A stretch of DNA of 64,000 nt from JAFKKS01 sp039808325. Its GTDB lineage: Bacteria; Pseudomonadota; Alphaproteobacteria; Rhizobiales; Xanthobacteraceae. A model generated the notes under the pieces. It was not told where the DNA came from. It saw only the letters and a program-made list of their open reading frames with translations, and did not search any database. Made by a program: the position numbers and the translations under genes. Location of the stretch: assembly GCA_039808325.1 (NCBI GenBank), contig JBDHSU010000003.1, forward strand, positions 1 to 64,000, in the 5' to 3' direction. This document shows, piece by piece, positions 17,214-26,674 of this stretch (the stretch's first letter is position 1; each line of letters starts with the position of its first letter).

Positions 17214-18194
17214 ATGAAGATCGCAATCCTGGACGATTACTTCGACACGCTGCGGACGCTGCCGTGCTTCGCCAGGCTTGCGAAGCACGAGGTCACGATC
17301 TTCAACGATCACGTCCAGGACGACGCCATCCTGGCGGACCGCTTGAAGGACGCCGAGGTGCTGGTGCTCATTCGCGAGCGGACCAAAGTTCAAGCCGGCC
17401 TGCTGGAGCGGCTTCCGAAATTGCGGCTGATCAGCCAACGGAGCGTCTACCCGCACATCGACGTCGACGCGTGCACGCGGCACGGCGTGGTTCTCTCCTC
17501 CAGTCAGCATCCGGGCGCGCCCTGCTACGCCGCCGCCGAGCTGACGTGGGCGCTGGTGCTCGCAGCGGCGCGGCGGCTGCCCGAACAGGTCGCGGCGCTC
17601 AAGAAAGGCCAGTGGCAAACGGGGGTCGGAACGACGCTGCGCGGCAAGACGCTCGGCCTTTTCGGCTACGGGCGAATCGCACGCGTCATCGCCGACTACG
17701 GCCGCGCTTTCGGCATGAAGGTCGTTGTCTGGGCGAGCGAGCGCTCGCGGGAGACCGCGAAGCGCGACGGATGGGAGGTCGCCGCGTCGAAGGAATCGTT
17801 CTTCGCGGAATGCGACGTGGTTTCGCTGCATCTGCGGCTTTATCCGCCGACGCGCGGCATCGTCACCGCCGCCGACCTCGCCCGCATGAAGCCGACCTCG
17901 ATCCTGGTCAACACCAGCCGGGCGCCGCTGATCGCTCCGGGCGCGCTTGTCGAAGCGCTGCGTCTGGGGCGGCCGGGAATGGCCGCCGTCGACGTCTTCG
18001 ACGCGGAGCCGGTCACCGACCCGAACCATCCGCTGCTGACGATGCCGAACGCGATCTGCGCGCCGCACATCGGCTATGTGACGCGCGAGGAATACGACCT
18101 CCAATTCACGGAAATCTTCGATCAGATCCTGGCGTTCGAAGCCGGCACGCCGATCAACGTCATCAATCCCGCGGTGCTTTCGTCCGCGCAATAA
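17214..18194 (+). CDS. D-isomer-specific 2-hydroxyacid dehydrogenase
   Basis: NAD(P)-dependent enzyme that interconverts a D-2-hydroxyacid and a 2-ketoacid in the cytoplasm. The 326-residue protein has the nucleotide motif GYGRIA (151-156). The catalytic triad is Arg236 (NTSRAP), Glu265 (DVFDAEPV) and His285 (CAPHIGY). An aromatic/Pro segment [12 protein letters not shown] replaces the more usual GxGxD turn, so the substrate is not the classic glycerate or lactate. It is at the left end of the catabolic island, convergent with the GntR gene. The substrate is unknown. Confidence 0.88.
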   Translation: MKIAILDDYFDTLRTLPCFARLAKHEVTIFNDHVQDDAILADRLKDAEVLVLIRERTKVQAGLLERLPKLRLISQRSVYPHIDVDACTRHGVVLSSSQHPGAPCYAAAELTWALVLAAARRLPEQVAALKKGQWQTGVGTTLRGKTLGLFGYGRIARVIADYGRAFGMKVVVWASERSRETAKRDGWEVAASKESFFAECDVVSLHLRLYPPTRGIVTAADLARMKPTSILVNTSRAPLIAPGALVEALRLGRPGMAAVDVFDAEPVTDPNHPLLTMPNAICAPHIGYVTREEYDLQFTEIFDQILAFEAGTPINVINPAVLSSAQ

Positions 18195-18222
18195 ATAATA
18201 CGGCGGGAAGAACGGCGCGCCC

Positions 18223-18963
18223 TCACGCCTGCGCTTTGGCGGAGCGCGGATAGGCTTCCGCGAGCGAGCGCGCGATCACGCCATGCGCGCGGCGAATCAA
18301 GCGCTCCGCCCGCCGGCGCGCCAACAGCGGCTTGCGCAGGGTGATCGCGGCAATGACCTCACGCTGGCCTTCGATCGACAGGTCCAGCATCTCCTGCGTT
18401 TTGAGATGCGCGAGATAGCGATAGCGCAGCGCCTGCTTGTCGATGCCGGCGATGATCCGCATCAATGTCGCGTTGCGGCCGGCGGCGTGGATCGCTTGCG
18501 TCATCGCGACGTTGCGATCGAAAAACTGCTCGATGTCGTGCCCGTCCAGTGCCTTGTGCATGTCGGTAAGCCGCTCCGTGAGATGCGCGAGCGAATCCTC
18601 GTCGGCCGAACGCGCCGCCTCGGCCGCCGCGAGCCCTTCGAGGCCCACGCGGCAGGTGTAGACCTCGTCCAGGTCCTCACGACTCATCGGCGCGACGCGC
18701 ACGCCCCGACGCGCGGCGCGCACCACCAATCCGTCCGCTTCCAGCATGCGGAAGGCTTCGCGCACCGGGGAGCGGCTGACACCGAACTGCGCGCACAATT
18801 CCTCCTCGGTCAGGCGCGTGTCCGGCCCCAGCTTCAAGAAAGTGATCTGACGGCTGAGAACCCGCGCGATCTCCGGCGCAATCATTGCGGGAAGCGCGAA
18901 GTCGCCCATGCGCTGCGTGGTGTCCTGTCCGGCAGTTGCCACCGTCATCGCCTCCGTTGTCAC
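18223..18963 (-). CDS. GntR-family regulator, FCD (FadR) subfamily
   Basis: A 246-residue transcription factor. The N-terminal winged helix has EEELCAQFGVSRSPVREAFRM and EADGLVVRAARRGVRV. A C-terminal all-helical FCD effector domain (about 95-230) has metal-binding type residues in FFDRNVAMTQAIHAAGRN. Such proteins are usually local repressors released by a small organic acid. The gene is divergent from the enolase-superfamily gene across a 133-base spacer. That spacer carries an AATAC/GTATT-flanked motif that recurs at other promoters in the window. The start may be 18963 or 18948. Confidence 0.9.
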   Translation of the reverse strand: MTTEAMTVATAGQDTTQRMGDFALPAMIAPEIARVLSRQITFLKLGPDTRLTEEELCAQFGVSRSPVREAFRMLEADGLVVRAARRGVRVAPMSREDLDEVYTCRVGLEGLAAAEAARSADEDSLAHLTERLTDMHKALDGHDIEQFFDRNVAMTQAIHAAGRNATLMRIIAGIDKQALRYRYLAHLKTQEMLDLSIEGQREVIAAITLRKPLLARRRAERLIRRAHGVIARSLAEAYPRSAKAQA

Positions 18964-19015
18964 GTCGCGACCAACACGCCACCGTCCCCCATGCGGACTA
19001 TAAGGTCAATTTTCC

Positions 19016-19035
19016 GAATACAATGTACAGTATTT
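19016..19035. promoter_or_regulatory. Putative GntR/FCD operator, site 1
   Basis: GAATACAATGTACAGTATTT contains 5-base inverted arms AATAC/GTATT around a TGTACA core. The ten bases TGTACAGTAT recur at 29553-29562. The eleven bases GAATACAATGT recur inverted at 50875-50885 (ACATTGTATTC). Its position between the GntR and enolase-like genes suits autoregulation. The motif is seen; binding is inferred. Confidence 0.5.
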
Positions 19036-19096
19036 GCACGCGGGCCATGCGGCGGGTGATAACGTGACGCATAATAGCCGCACGCATGGGGAAAAC

Positions 19097-20242
19097 ATGA
19101 TCGACAATTCGTCTGCCTTTCCGGCGGTTGCGCCAGACACGGAAATTGTGACTGTCGACTGCTTTCCGGCACTCCTGCCGCTTCGCAAGCCGCTGGTTAT
19201 GGCGACCTACCGGATCGATGACGGGCCCGTGCTGTTCGTGCGCGTGCGCACCCGGGGAGGCGCCGAGGGTTGGGGCGAGGCCGCCGCCAGCCCCATCATG
19301 TCCGGGGAAACGCTGACCGGCATGCAAGCGGCCGTGCGCGATCTCATCGCACCGCGCCTGATCGGCGCCGATGCGCTCGACCGCGCGCGCCTGTCACGGG
19401 AGTTGCGCACGTCCATGTTCGCGAACGGTGGCGCAATCGCCGCCGTCGACATGGCGCTGCTCGATCTCGCCGGCCGTATCCTGGACGTGCCGGCCGTGGC
19501 CCTACTCGGCGGCGCGATACGGCGCGCCGTCAAGCCGCTGTGGCTGGTCGGCGGCTCCGGCGATACGGAGAAAGATGTCGCGGAGGCCGTGGCCCTGCAC
19601 GCACAAGCCTTCCGCTCCTTCAAACTGAAAGTCGGGCTCAAGCCGGTGGACGAGGAGATCCGCACCGTCAAGTTGCTGCGCGAAGCGCTCGGCGCCGAAT
19701 GCCTGATCGCGGCCGACGCGAATATGGGCTGGGACACGACGACGGCGATCCGTTTCACGACCGGCAGCGCCCCCTTCGGTCTCGCCTTCCTGGAGCAGCC
19801 GACGCCCGCCGGCGACATCGCCCGCATGGCGACGGTCGCCGCCGCCTCGCCGATTCCGATCGGCGTCGACGAAAGCCTGCACGGCCTCGGCGACCTGCTC
19901 GCGCATGTGGCGGCGCGCGCCATCGGCGGCGCCAGTCTCAAGACGATCAAGCTCGGAGGAATTTCACCGGTCGTCGCCGCCGCTGGCGTCTGCGACGCGC
20001 TCGGACTTTCGGTCAACCTCGCGATGATGATGGAATCAAGCCTTGCGACCGCGGCCATGGTGCATGCGGCCTGCGCGATCCCGCGCATCGACTGGGGCCT
20101 GAGCCTCGGCAATCTCTGGCTCGCCGAAGACCCCGTGCGACATCCGATCGCCTGTGCGGACGGGCTCGTGCACTGCCCGGCCGGACCGGGGCTGGGCGTC
20201 GAGGTGGACGAGCGCCGGATCACGGCGCTCGCCCCGCGCTAA
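19097..20242 (+). CDS. Enolase-superfamily enzyme, muconate lactonizing (MLE) subgroup
   Basis: A 381-residue enzyme with the capping domain and a modified TIM barrel. Barrel residues match the MLE subgroup: the acid/base pair Lys176-x-Lys178 (FKLKVG) on strand 2, metal ligands Asp207, Glu233 (FLEQP) and Asp258 (GVDES), and Lys285 (TIKLGG) on strand 6. Such enzymes take a proton from carbon alpha to a carboxylate. Known members include cycloisomerases, N-acylamino acid racemases and dipeptide epimerases. The ATG at 19097 lies just after the putative operator. It is convergent with the importer operon. The substrate is unknown; racemisation of an open-ring acid would fit the hydantoinase context. 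Confidence 0.87.
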   Translation: MIDNSSAFPAVAPDTEIVTVDCFPALLPLRKPLVMATYRIDDGPVLFVRVRTRGGAEGWGEAAASPIMSGETLTGMQAAVRDLIAPRLIGADALDRARLSRELRTSMFANGGAIAAVDMALLDLAGRILDVPAVALLGGAIRRAVKPLWLVGGSGDTEKDVAEAVALHAQAFRSFKLKVGLKPVDEEIRTVKLLREALGAECLIAADANMGWDTTTAIRFTTGSAPFGLAFLEQPTPAGDIARMATVAAASPIPIGVDESLHGLGDLLAHVAARAIGGASLKTIKLGGISPVVAAAGVCDALGLSVNLAMMMESSLATAAMVHAACAIPRIDWGLSLGNLWLAEDPVRHPIACADGLVHCPAGPGLGVEVDERRITALAPR

Positions 20243-20249
20243 TTGCGAT

Positions 20250-21215
20250 TTACTGCGGCAGCTTAACGTTGACCTTCTCCGGGCTCACTTTCTTGAGCAG
20301 GTCGGGATAGACGAACTTCTGCCAGTCCATCGGCTTGGCAAGCTTGCCGAGCGTCTTGAGCTGGTCGGCGACGATGACGAAATTCTCGACCGAACCGTTG
20401 TCGAGACGCAGGTCGTAGGTCAGCTTGGTCATCAGCGTCGTGGTGAGCGCCTTGTCGAGCTTGAGGAAGTTCGACACCTGCGTCGCCGCTTCTTCGCGGT
20501 TGGAATTGATGAACTTGGTCGCCTGATCGAGCGAGCGCACGAAAGCGACCGCCGCTTCCGGGTTCTTGTCGGCCCAGCCCTTGTTCAGATAGACGTAGAC
20601 GCGCGGCGACATGATGCCCTGCGCCGTCTGGATGATCTTGCTGTTGGGCACCGCCATCACCGCGCGCGTGAGCCACGGCTCCCACGAGGTGAAGGCGTCG
20701 ATGTTGCCGCGCTCGAGGGCCGCGACCATCTCAGGCGCTTCCACCTGGACGATGGTGTAGTCCTTGGGGTTGAGCTTGAGCTTCTCCACCATCGCCAGCC
20801 AGAACACCTCCGAACCGGAGCCGCGCGCGACGCCGATCTTCTTGCCCTTGAGCGCGGCGACGTTCTCGACGTTGCGCGCCACCATGCCGTACCAATGCGT
20901 CATCAGCGCGCCCTCGGCGACAACGACGACGTTGTTGTCGATGTTGAAGTTCTGCACGCCGGCCTGCTCGGCGCCGAAGGCGGCCTGCACCTGGTTCTGG
21001 ATCACGAACGCGACCATGGCCGAGCCGCTCGGGCCGGTGTTGATCTGAACGTCCAGGCCGTTCTTCTCAAAGAAGCCCGCCGTCTTGGCGATGTAGAAGG
21101 CGGAGAAACTCGGATCGACGCCGGTGGCGATCGTCATCTTCGTCGCCGCCGTCGCGCCGGATGCGGGCAACGCCAGCAGCGCTGCCGCGAACAACGCCGT
21201 AAATACACGTTTCAT
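20250..21215 (-). CDS. ABC importer substrate-binding protein (NMT1/SsuA-like)
   Basis: A 321-residue periplasmic protein with a clear signal peptide (cleaved near ATAA-TK, residue 24). The NMT1/TauA/SsuA-type fold shows in IATGVDPSFSAFYIAKTAGF, KGKKIGVARGSGSEV and ERGNIDAFTSWEPWL. This fold binds pyrimidine, sulfonate or aromatic ligands in known cases; none can be read from the sequence. It is the last gene of the minus-strand operon, 41 bases after the permease gene. Confidence 0.88.
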   Translation of the reverse strand: MKRVFTALFAAALLALPASGATAATKMTIATGVDPSFSAFYIAKTAGFFEKNGLDVQINTGPSGSAMVAFVIQNQVQAAFGAEQAGVQNFNIDNNVVVVAEGALMTHWYGMVARNVENVAALKGKKIGVARGSGSEVFWLAMVEKLKLNPKDYTIVQVEAPEMVAALERGNIDAFTSWEPWLTRAVMAVPNSKIIQTAQGIMSPRVYVYLNKGWADKNPEAAVAFVRSLDQATKFINSNREEAATQVSNFLKLDKALTTTLMTKLTYDLRLDNGSVENFVIVADQLKTLGKLAKPMDWQKFVYPDLLKKVSPEKVNVKLPQ

Positions 21216-21256
21216 CGTCTTCCCCTCCTGATTGAAATACAGTTTGTGAAAAGCAC

Positions 21257-22093
21257 TCATGTGACCGGAGCGAAGCGCCCGGCGAACCGGTAGATCGCCC
21301 AGCGGAACAGTCGGTCGGTGGCGAAGCCGAGCATGCCGAGGCAGACGAGGGAAACGAAGATCTCGTCGATCAACATGTACATGCGCCCATTCCAGAGCAT
21401 GACGCCGAGCCCTTCGTTGGCCGAGATCAGCTCCGCCGCGACGATCGTGGTGAACGAGTTGGCCATGGCGAGGCGCATGCCGGTGAGGATGAACGGCACC
21501 GTCGCCGGCAGGCCGACATAGAAAAAGATCTGGCCGGGCGACGCGCCGAGCGCCTGCGCCGCCCGGATCTTGTTCGGAGCGATCGCGGATACGCCCGCCG
21601 CCGTGTTGATGATGACGATGAAGATCGTCGTGTAGATGATAAGGAAGATCTTCGATTCCTCGCCGATGCCGAACCAGATCACGGCGATCGTGATCATCGC
21701 GACGGACGGGATGAAGCGGAGAAATTCCGTCCACGGCTCGAGCAGCTTGCGCACCAGCGGAAAGCTTCCGATGGCAAGGCCGACCGGAATGCCGAACGCG
21801 GAGCCGAGAATGAAGCCGATGGCGATACGCCGCAGGCTCACCCAGGTATGCTCGATCAGCACGCCGCTCAGCGTCAGCTCCAACCCCTTCTTGAGCACGG
21901 AGAGCGGCGGCGGAAACAGAAGCGATTGGACGATGTAGACGGAGGCGATGTGCCAGACCAGGAACAACGACGCGAAGCCGATGAGCTGCAGCAGGATCGA
22001 ATTGAGAAAGGCGCCGAACTTCTGCTCCGCGCCGCCACGCTTGCGCACCGTGGCCGCCGCCGAATTGCCGAGGTCGGCTTCCTGCGTACTCAT
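21257..22093 (-). CDS. ABC importer permease (SsuC/TauC-like)
   Basis: A 278-residue inner-membrane protein with about six membrane helices. The first is around 38-58, and the binding-protein-dependent transport signature AAQALGASPGQIFFYVGLPA (EAA loop) lies near residue 180. The N-terminus is cytoplasmic and charged. It overlaps the ATPase gene by four bases (ATGA). It pairs with the adjacent binding protein and ATPase to form an NMT1-type importer. Confidence 0.9.
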   Translation of the reverse strand: MSTQEADLGNSAAATVRKRGGAEQKFGAFLNSILLQLIGFASLFLVWHIASVYIVQSLLFPPPLSVLKKGLELTLSGVLIEHTWVSLRRIAIGFILGSAFGIPVGLAIGSFPLVRKLLEPWTEFLRFIPSVAMITIAVIWFGIGEESKIFLIIYTTIFIVIINTAAGVSAIAPNKIRAAQALGASPGQIFFYVGLPATVPFILTGMRLAMANSFTTIVAAELISANEGLGVMLWNGRMYMLIDEIFVSLVCLGMLGFATDRLFRWAIYRFAGRFAPVT

Positions 22094-22884
22094 GCCGCCT
22101 CTCCCGTCATGCGGCCGGAGGCGCGCGCGACCTCCTCGCGGATCATCTCATACGCCGTCGCATAATACTTGACGTAGGCGGGATCGGTGCGGACCCGCTC
22201 ACCCTCGAGGTCGATGGGGATGACGCCTTTCAGCGTGCCGCCCGGCCCTGCCGTCATCACGCCGACGCGGGTGGCGAGCAGAATCGCCTCATCGAGATCG
22301 TGGGTGATGAAGACGATCGACGTCTTGGTCGCGCTCCAGATCTTGCGCAATTCGTGCTGCATGATGTTGCGCGTCTGCGCATCGAGCGCCCCGAACGGCT
22401 CGTCCATCAACAGCATCTTCGGCTCGTTGGCGAGCGCCCGGGCAATCTGGATGCGCTGCTTCATGCCGCCGGACAACTCGCCCGGGAATTTCTCGTGCTG
22501 CCCCTTCAACCCCACCAAGTCGAGATAGCGCAACGCGCGCTCGCGCCGCTCCTTCTTCGCCATGCCGCGCATGCGCAGGCCGAACTCGACGTTCTCGATG
22601 GCGTTGAGCCACGGATAGAGAGAGTCGTCCCCCTGAAAGACGACGCCTCGGTCGCGCGAAGGGTTTCGCACCGGCGCGCCGTCGAGAAGGATTTCGCCTT
22701 CCGTCGGATGATCGAAGCCGGCGAGAAGGCTGAGGATCGTCGTCTTCCCGCAGCCGGAAGGGCCGAGCAGGCAAAAGAACTCCCCGCGGGCCAGATCGAG
22801 CGAAAAATCCTTCACCGCGACGGACGTGCGTCCGTCACGCGAAACGAACGTCCGGGTCACATCGTGCAGTTCGATAAACGCCAT
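22090..22884 (-). CDS. ABC importer ATP-binding protein (SsuB/TauB-like)
   Basis: A 264-residue ATPase with Walker A GPSGCGKTT, Q-loop VFQGDDSLYPWLN, signature LSGGMKQRIQIARAL, Walker B LLMDEPFGALDA and the switch His in FITHDLDEA. It energises the adjacent importer. It is separated from the upstream SDR gene by 65 bases, which contain a CGTATACG palindrome. Confidence 0.93.
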   Translation of the reverse strand: MAFIELHDVTRTFVSRDGRTSVAVKDFSLDLARGEFFCLLGPSGCGKTTILSLLAGFDHPTEGEILLDGAPVRNPSRDRGVVFQGDDSLYPWLNAIENVEFGLRMRGMAKKERRERALRYLDLVGLKGQHEKFPGELSGGMKQRIQIARALANEPKMLLMDEPFGALDAQTRNIMQHELRKIWSATKTSIVFITHDLDEAILLATRVGVMTAGPGGTLKGVIPIDLEGERVRTDPAYVKYYATAYEMIREEVARASGRMTGEAA

Positions 22885-22915
22885 TCATAGTCCCCCGTCG
22901 GCGATCTTATCGTCG

Positions 22916-22923
22916 CGTATACG
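22916..22923. promoter_or_regulatory. CGTATACG palindrome between SDR and importer genes
   Basis: An 8-base perfect palindrome with the GTATAC core also found in the divergent operator at 29559-29564. It lies in the only sizeable internal spacer of the operon. It could mark an internal operator, but eight bases alone are weak evidence. Confidence 0.25.
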
Positions 22924-22949
22924 TGGCGTCGAAAATTTCAGCTCGCCCG

Positions 22950-23696
22950 TCAGCCGAGGACATAGCCGCCATCGGCGATCACGGTCTCGCCGGTGACATA
23001 GGCCGCCGCATCGGACGTGAGAAAGACCACCATCTTCGCCATCTCCTCCGGCTCGCCCCAACGGCCAAGCGGCACGCGGCCGAGGCCGCGGTCGCCCGTG
23101 TAGTTCGGATTGGCAACGGTCTGGTTGATCATACGCGTCTGCGAGCGCCCCGGCGCGAGACAAAGTGTCCGCACGCCTTGCGGGCCCCATTCGACCGCGG
23201 CTGCACGCGTAAGCTGTGAGATCGCGGCTTTCATGGCGGCGTAAACACCGCGGTTCTCGCCACCGCAGAACGCCGTCTGCGAGCTGATCGAGAGGACGAC
23301 GCCGCGCTTGCGCGCGACCATGCCGCGCCCAATGAGCTGCATGAGGCGAAACGCCCCGATGAGATCGATGCCGACGAGCTTCTGGATATCCTCGACCGTC
23401 GTTTCAAGAAGCGGCTTGGCGATCAGAATACCGGCGTTGTTGATCAGGATATCGATCTCTCCGGCGGCCTCGGCAAGTCGGGCGACGGATTCAAGATCGG
23501 ACTGGTCGTAAAGGTGAAAGGCTTCCGCCCCGAGCTTCTTGGCGATCGCGCGCAGAGGTTCGTCCTCGATATCGGCCAGCACCAGCGTCGCGCCATGGGC
23601 GGCGAACTCCGTCGCGATAGCGGCGCCGAAGCCATTTGCCGCGCCGGTCACCAGCACGCGTTTGCCCGTGAAATCGAGATCCTGAGCAAGACTCAC
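22950..23696 (-). CDS. Short-chain dehydrogenase/reductase
   Basis: A 248-residue classical SDR with cofactor motif VTGAANGFGAAIA (16-28), a conserved NNAG (around 88-91, LINNAGIL), catalytic Ser in SISSQ and YAAMK (Tyr/Lys). The Asp after strand 2 (VLADIED) predicts NAD(H). The C-terminus VTGETVIADGGYV is typical. It overlaps the upstream epimerase gene by four bases. The likely role is oxidation or reduction of an alcohol/ketone intermediate. Confidence 0.9.
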   Translation of the reverse strand: MSLAQDLDFTGKRVLVTGAANGFGAAIATEFAAHGATLVLADIEDEPLRAIAKKLGAEAFHLYDQSDLESVARLAEAAGEIDILINNAGILIAKPLLETTVEDIQKLVGIDLIGAFRLMQLIGRGMVARKRGVVLSISSQTAFCGGENRGVYAAMKAAISQLTRAAAVEWGPQGVRTLCLAPGRSQTRMINQTVANPNYTGDRGLGRVPLGRWGEPEEMAKMVVFLTSDAAAYVTGETVIADGGYVLG

Positions 23697-24616
23697 ATCA
23701 TCCTCCGCTTTTCAACCCAGGCACGGGTCCGTTTCGCCCCTTCCGCTAACGACATACGCGGCGCAAATGCAAGATCGCGCCGTGCGGCATCGATCGTCAG
23801 GGGCCCCAGGCCGAACGTGTTCCAGGCAAGCCCGGCCGGGTCGAGACGGATGGATGCCTTCGGCACGGCGGCGCGCACGCCTTCGGCGATTTCATCCAGC
23901 GTCTGCGCAACCCCGGGTCCGATATTGTAGGCGCGCCGGCTGAGGCTTTCGGCGTCGAGAGCGGCGCAGACGGCGTCGACAACGTCGTCGAGAAAGATGT
24001 GCTGGCGCGTCCGCTCCGGCGCGTCGCGGACCAGCGTCACTTTGCCGTCGAGACCATCCTCGACCATGGTGCGGATGAGACAGGACGTCGTGCGGCCCGG
24101 CCCGTAGCAGGAGGCGACGCGCAGCGACACCGCATCAACGCCATGCTCGGCATGGAACGCCTCGATCAACGCCTCCCCCGCCGCCTTGGTGGCGCCGTAG
24201 ACCGTCGTCGGACGCAGCGGCGTATCCTCGGTCACAGGAGAGAGGCCGGGCCGCTCGCCATATGCCATGATCGACGAAAACCAGACGATCCGCTCGACCT
24301 TATGGATGCGCGCGGCCTCGAGCAGGCCGATCAACCCGCCGAGATTGATGTCGCAAATCCTCGCCGGCGCGTCGCGCAGCAACATCGGCCCGGAGATACC
24401 CCCGGCATGCACGACCTTGCGCACGTTGTGACGGACGATAGCCTCGTGCCAGCGCTGCGGATCGGGAAGGTCCTGCAGAAGCACGGGATACGCGGCATCC
24501 CCCGGCGCTTCGCGGTCCATGCCGACGACGCTACGTCCCGCCGCCACAAGGCGGCGGGCGACGGCGCCCCCGATCAGCCCGGATAGTCCGGTGACGAGGA
24601 CGGCACCGGCGGTCAT
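23693..24616 (-). CDS. NAD-dependent epimerase/dehydratase family protein (extended SDR)
   Basis: A 307-residue extended SDR with the Rossmann motif VTGLSGLIGGAV, catalytic Ser in FSSIMAYGE and Tyr/Lys in VYGATKAAGE. Substrate-domain features (RTRQHIFLDDVVDAV) resemble nucleoside-sugar epimerase relatives that work on sugar-acid or lactone-type compounds. The ATG at 24616 overlaps the hyuB stop by four bases. It sits between hyuB and the SDR gene in one operon, so a catabolic rather than a cell-wall role is more likely. Confidence 0.85.
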   Translation of the reverse strand: MTAGAVLVTGLSGLIGGAVARRLVAAGRSVVGMDREAPGDAAYPVLLQDLPDPQRWHEAIVRHNVRKVVHAGGISGPMLLRDAPARICDINLGGLIGLLEAARIHKVERIVWFSSIMAYGERPGLSPVTEDTPLRPTTVYGATKAAGEALIEAFHAEHGVDAVSLRVASCYGPGRTTSCLIRTMVEDGLDGKVTLVRDAPERTRQHIFLDDVVDAVCAALDAESLSRRAYNIGPGVAQTLDEIAEGVRAAVPKASIRLDPAGLAWNTFGLGPLTIDAARRDLAFAPRMSLAEGAKRTRAWVEKRRMM

Positions 24617-26673
24617 TCGGCGGCTTCCAGCAATTCGATCTTCGGCCGGACGGATGTGGCGACGCGGCGCAGTTCGACGCGGTCGCCGGCCTTGATCTTC
24701 AGGATGGCGAGGCCGCGCGCATCGAGAAGCGCGGCGCCGCGCTTGGCCTTCGCGTCGATCCGCAGCCAGGCGCGCAGCGGCGCGGCATGGCCGGCGTCGA
24801 ACTCGACGACGTCGTCCTCGTGAAAGCGTCCCGCCGCCGCATCCGCCGGATTGAGGCGGCAAATGCGGCGCCTGCTGACCGGGCCAGGCTGGAAGACGTC
24901 GTCATCGAGCGTCGCGGTGAGGTAGAACCGCGCGTCGCGCAGGCGCCGGCGCAGCGCCTCGGTCGCCGCGATGTCCGCGGTGCCGTCCGCCTTCAACACG
25001 ACGCCGTAGAGCTTTCCAGCCGCGTTCGGCGAGACATACCCCTCGCGCACGTCGTCCGCGACCTGCTCGGGCGCGCGCAGGAGCGGATCGCCGTAGCCGC
25101 CGCCGCCGGCCGAGCGCACGACCACCGCCGCGCCTTCCTCGACGAAATGGCCGGCGATTTTGCCGGGCGTGTCGAAATCCTCGATCACGCCGCCCCGATC
25201 GACCCACGAGCCGACCGGGAACCCCGGCAACCCGCCGACGACGCCGAAAGCCGGAACGATGGCGCCATCGGACAGAAGCGAGTAGCGCGCCTCGGGCGCG
25301 AGCACGCGCAACGTCCGCTGCATCGACAGACCGCCGCGCGTCGTGCCGGCGCCACCGGAGTCGACCGCGAGGCGCGAGCTGTCGACCAGGAGCGGCATGC
25401 GCGTTTCCATCACCTCGGACGACTGCACCGTGACGAGGTCCCCCCAATCGATCGTCGCCATCGCGCTCGGTCCGTCGTTTTCCGCAAACGCACCGTTGCC
25501 GCCGGCCGACCATTCGTAATGCACCCACTCGCGCTTCGTGCGCGTGTCGTAGCCGCCGAGAAGGTTATGGAACGACGTGCGGCAGAGGTCGCCGGCGACG
25601 CGATCCGGCGCGACCTGCGAGAGCGCGCCGACCATGGTCGCGATCACGCGCTTGCGGATTTCGCCGTGCGAGCCGGCCGGCGCCGGGCGCTGCACGTTCA
25701 CGATCGTGCCAGGCGGCGCGATCACCTCGATGGGGCGGAACGAGCCCTGGTTGAGCGGCGCCTTGGGATCGAAGATCGACTTCACCGCGATGAACACCGA
25801 CGCCGCCGAAACCGCCGCCGTCGAGTTGACGGGGAACGGCACCTGCGGCGACGCGCCGGTGAAGTCCGCGACCATGCGGTCGCCCTTGATCGTCAGCGCC
25901 AGCGGCAGCAACAGCGGCTCGAAGTTGCCGCCGATGAAGGTCTCCAGATAGTCCTCGTAGTACGACGTGCCGTCCGGCAGATCGGCGATGCAGGCGCGCA
26001 TGCGCGCCTCTGCCCGATCGAGATCGAGGCGCACAGCCTCCATCAGCTTGGCGACGCCGTGACGCTCGCAAATCTCGTGGATGCGCATCTCCGCGACGCG
26101 GCATGCGGAAATGCTCGCCTGCAGGTCGCCGAGACGCTCGTCCGGCACGCGCATATTCGCCAGCAGAAGATCGAGCGCGGCGGCGTTCATCTTGCCGCCC
26201 TCGATGATCTTCACCGGCGGGATGCGGATGCCTTCCTGATAGATTTCGGTCGCCTTGCCGGACATGCTGCCCGGCACCATGCCGCCGACATCCGCCCAGT
26301 GCGCGCGCACGGCCGGAAAGAAGATGAGCTTCCCGTCGCGAAACACCGGATAGATGATGGTCACGTCGTTGAGGTGCGTGCCGCCGGTGTAGGGATCGTT
26401 CACCAGGATCACGTCGCCGGGCGCCAGCGTGTCGCCGAGCTTCTCCATCGCGGAGCGCACCGACCACGGCAGCGGCACGACGTGCGAGCCGATGTCCTCG
26501 GACTGCGCCACCACCTGGCTGTCGGGCCCGAACAGGCCGCAGGAGAAATCCTTGGCGTCGTAGATCGCGACCGAGCTTGCCGTGCGGCACACGGTGGCGC
26601 GCATCTCGCGCACCGCCGAGATCAGCGCCTGGGTGAGAACTTCGAGCGTGATCGGATCGATGGTTGCGGACAT
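24613..26673 (-). CDS. hyuB: Hydantoinase B/oxoprolinase subunit (HyuB)
   Basis: A 686-residue subunit of the ATP-dependent hydantoinase/5-oxoprolinase/carboxylase family. Family landmarks are TIDPITLEVLTQALISAVRE at the N-terminus, SVAIYDAKDFSCGLF, DVILVNDPYTGGTHLNDVT with potential metal ligands, and the glycine-rich GGAGTTRGGLSMQRTL. The extra C-terminal segment from about 560 to 686 has no motif I can name. It starts one base after hyuA ends and acts with it. The substrate could be a hydantoin, lactam, oxoproline or ketone; the sequence does not decide. Confidence 0.92.
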   Translation of the reverse strand: MSATIDPITLEVLTQALISAVREMRATVCRTASSVAIYDAKDFSCGLFGPDSQVVAQSEDIGSHVVPLPWSVRSAMEKLGDTLAPGDVILVNDPYTGGTHLNDVTIIYPVFRDGKLIFFPAVRAHWADVGGMVPGSMSGKATEIYQEGIRIPPVKIIEGGKMNAAALDLLLANMRVPDERLGDLQASISACRVAEMRIHEICERHGVAKLMEAVRLDLDRAEARMRACIADLPDGTSYYEDYLETFIGGNFEPLLLPLALTIKGDRMVADFTGASPQVPFPVNSTAAVSAASVFIAVKSIFDPKAPLNQGSFRPIEVIAPPGTIVNVQRPAPAGSHGEIRKRVIATMVGALSQVAPDRVAGDLCRTSFHNLLGGYDTRTKREWVHYEWSAGGNGAFAENDGPSAMATIDWGDLVTVQSSEVMETRMPLLVDSSRLAVDSGGAGTTRGGLSMQRTLRVLAPEARYSLLSDGAIVPAFGVVGGLPGFPVGSWVDRGGVIEDFDTPGKIAGHFVEEGAAVVVRSAGGGGYGDPLLRAPEQVADDVREGYVSPNAAGKLYGVVLKADGTADIAATEALRRRLRDARFYLTATLDDDVFQPGPVSRRRICRLNPADAAAGRFHEDDVVEFDAGHAAPLRAWLRIDAKAKRGAALLDARGLAILKIKAGDRVELRRVATSVRPKIELLEAAE

Positions 26674-26674
26674 G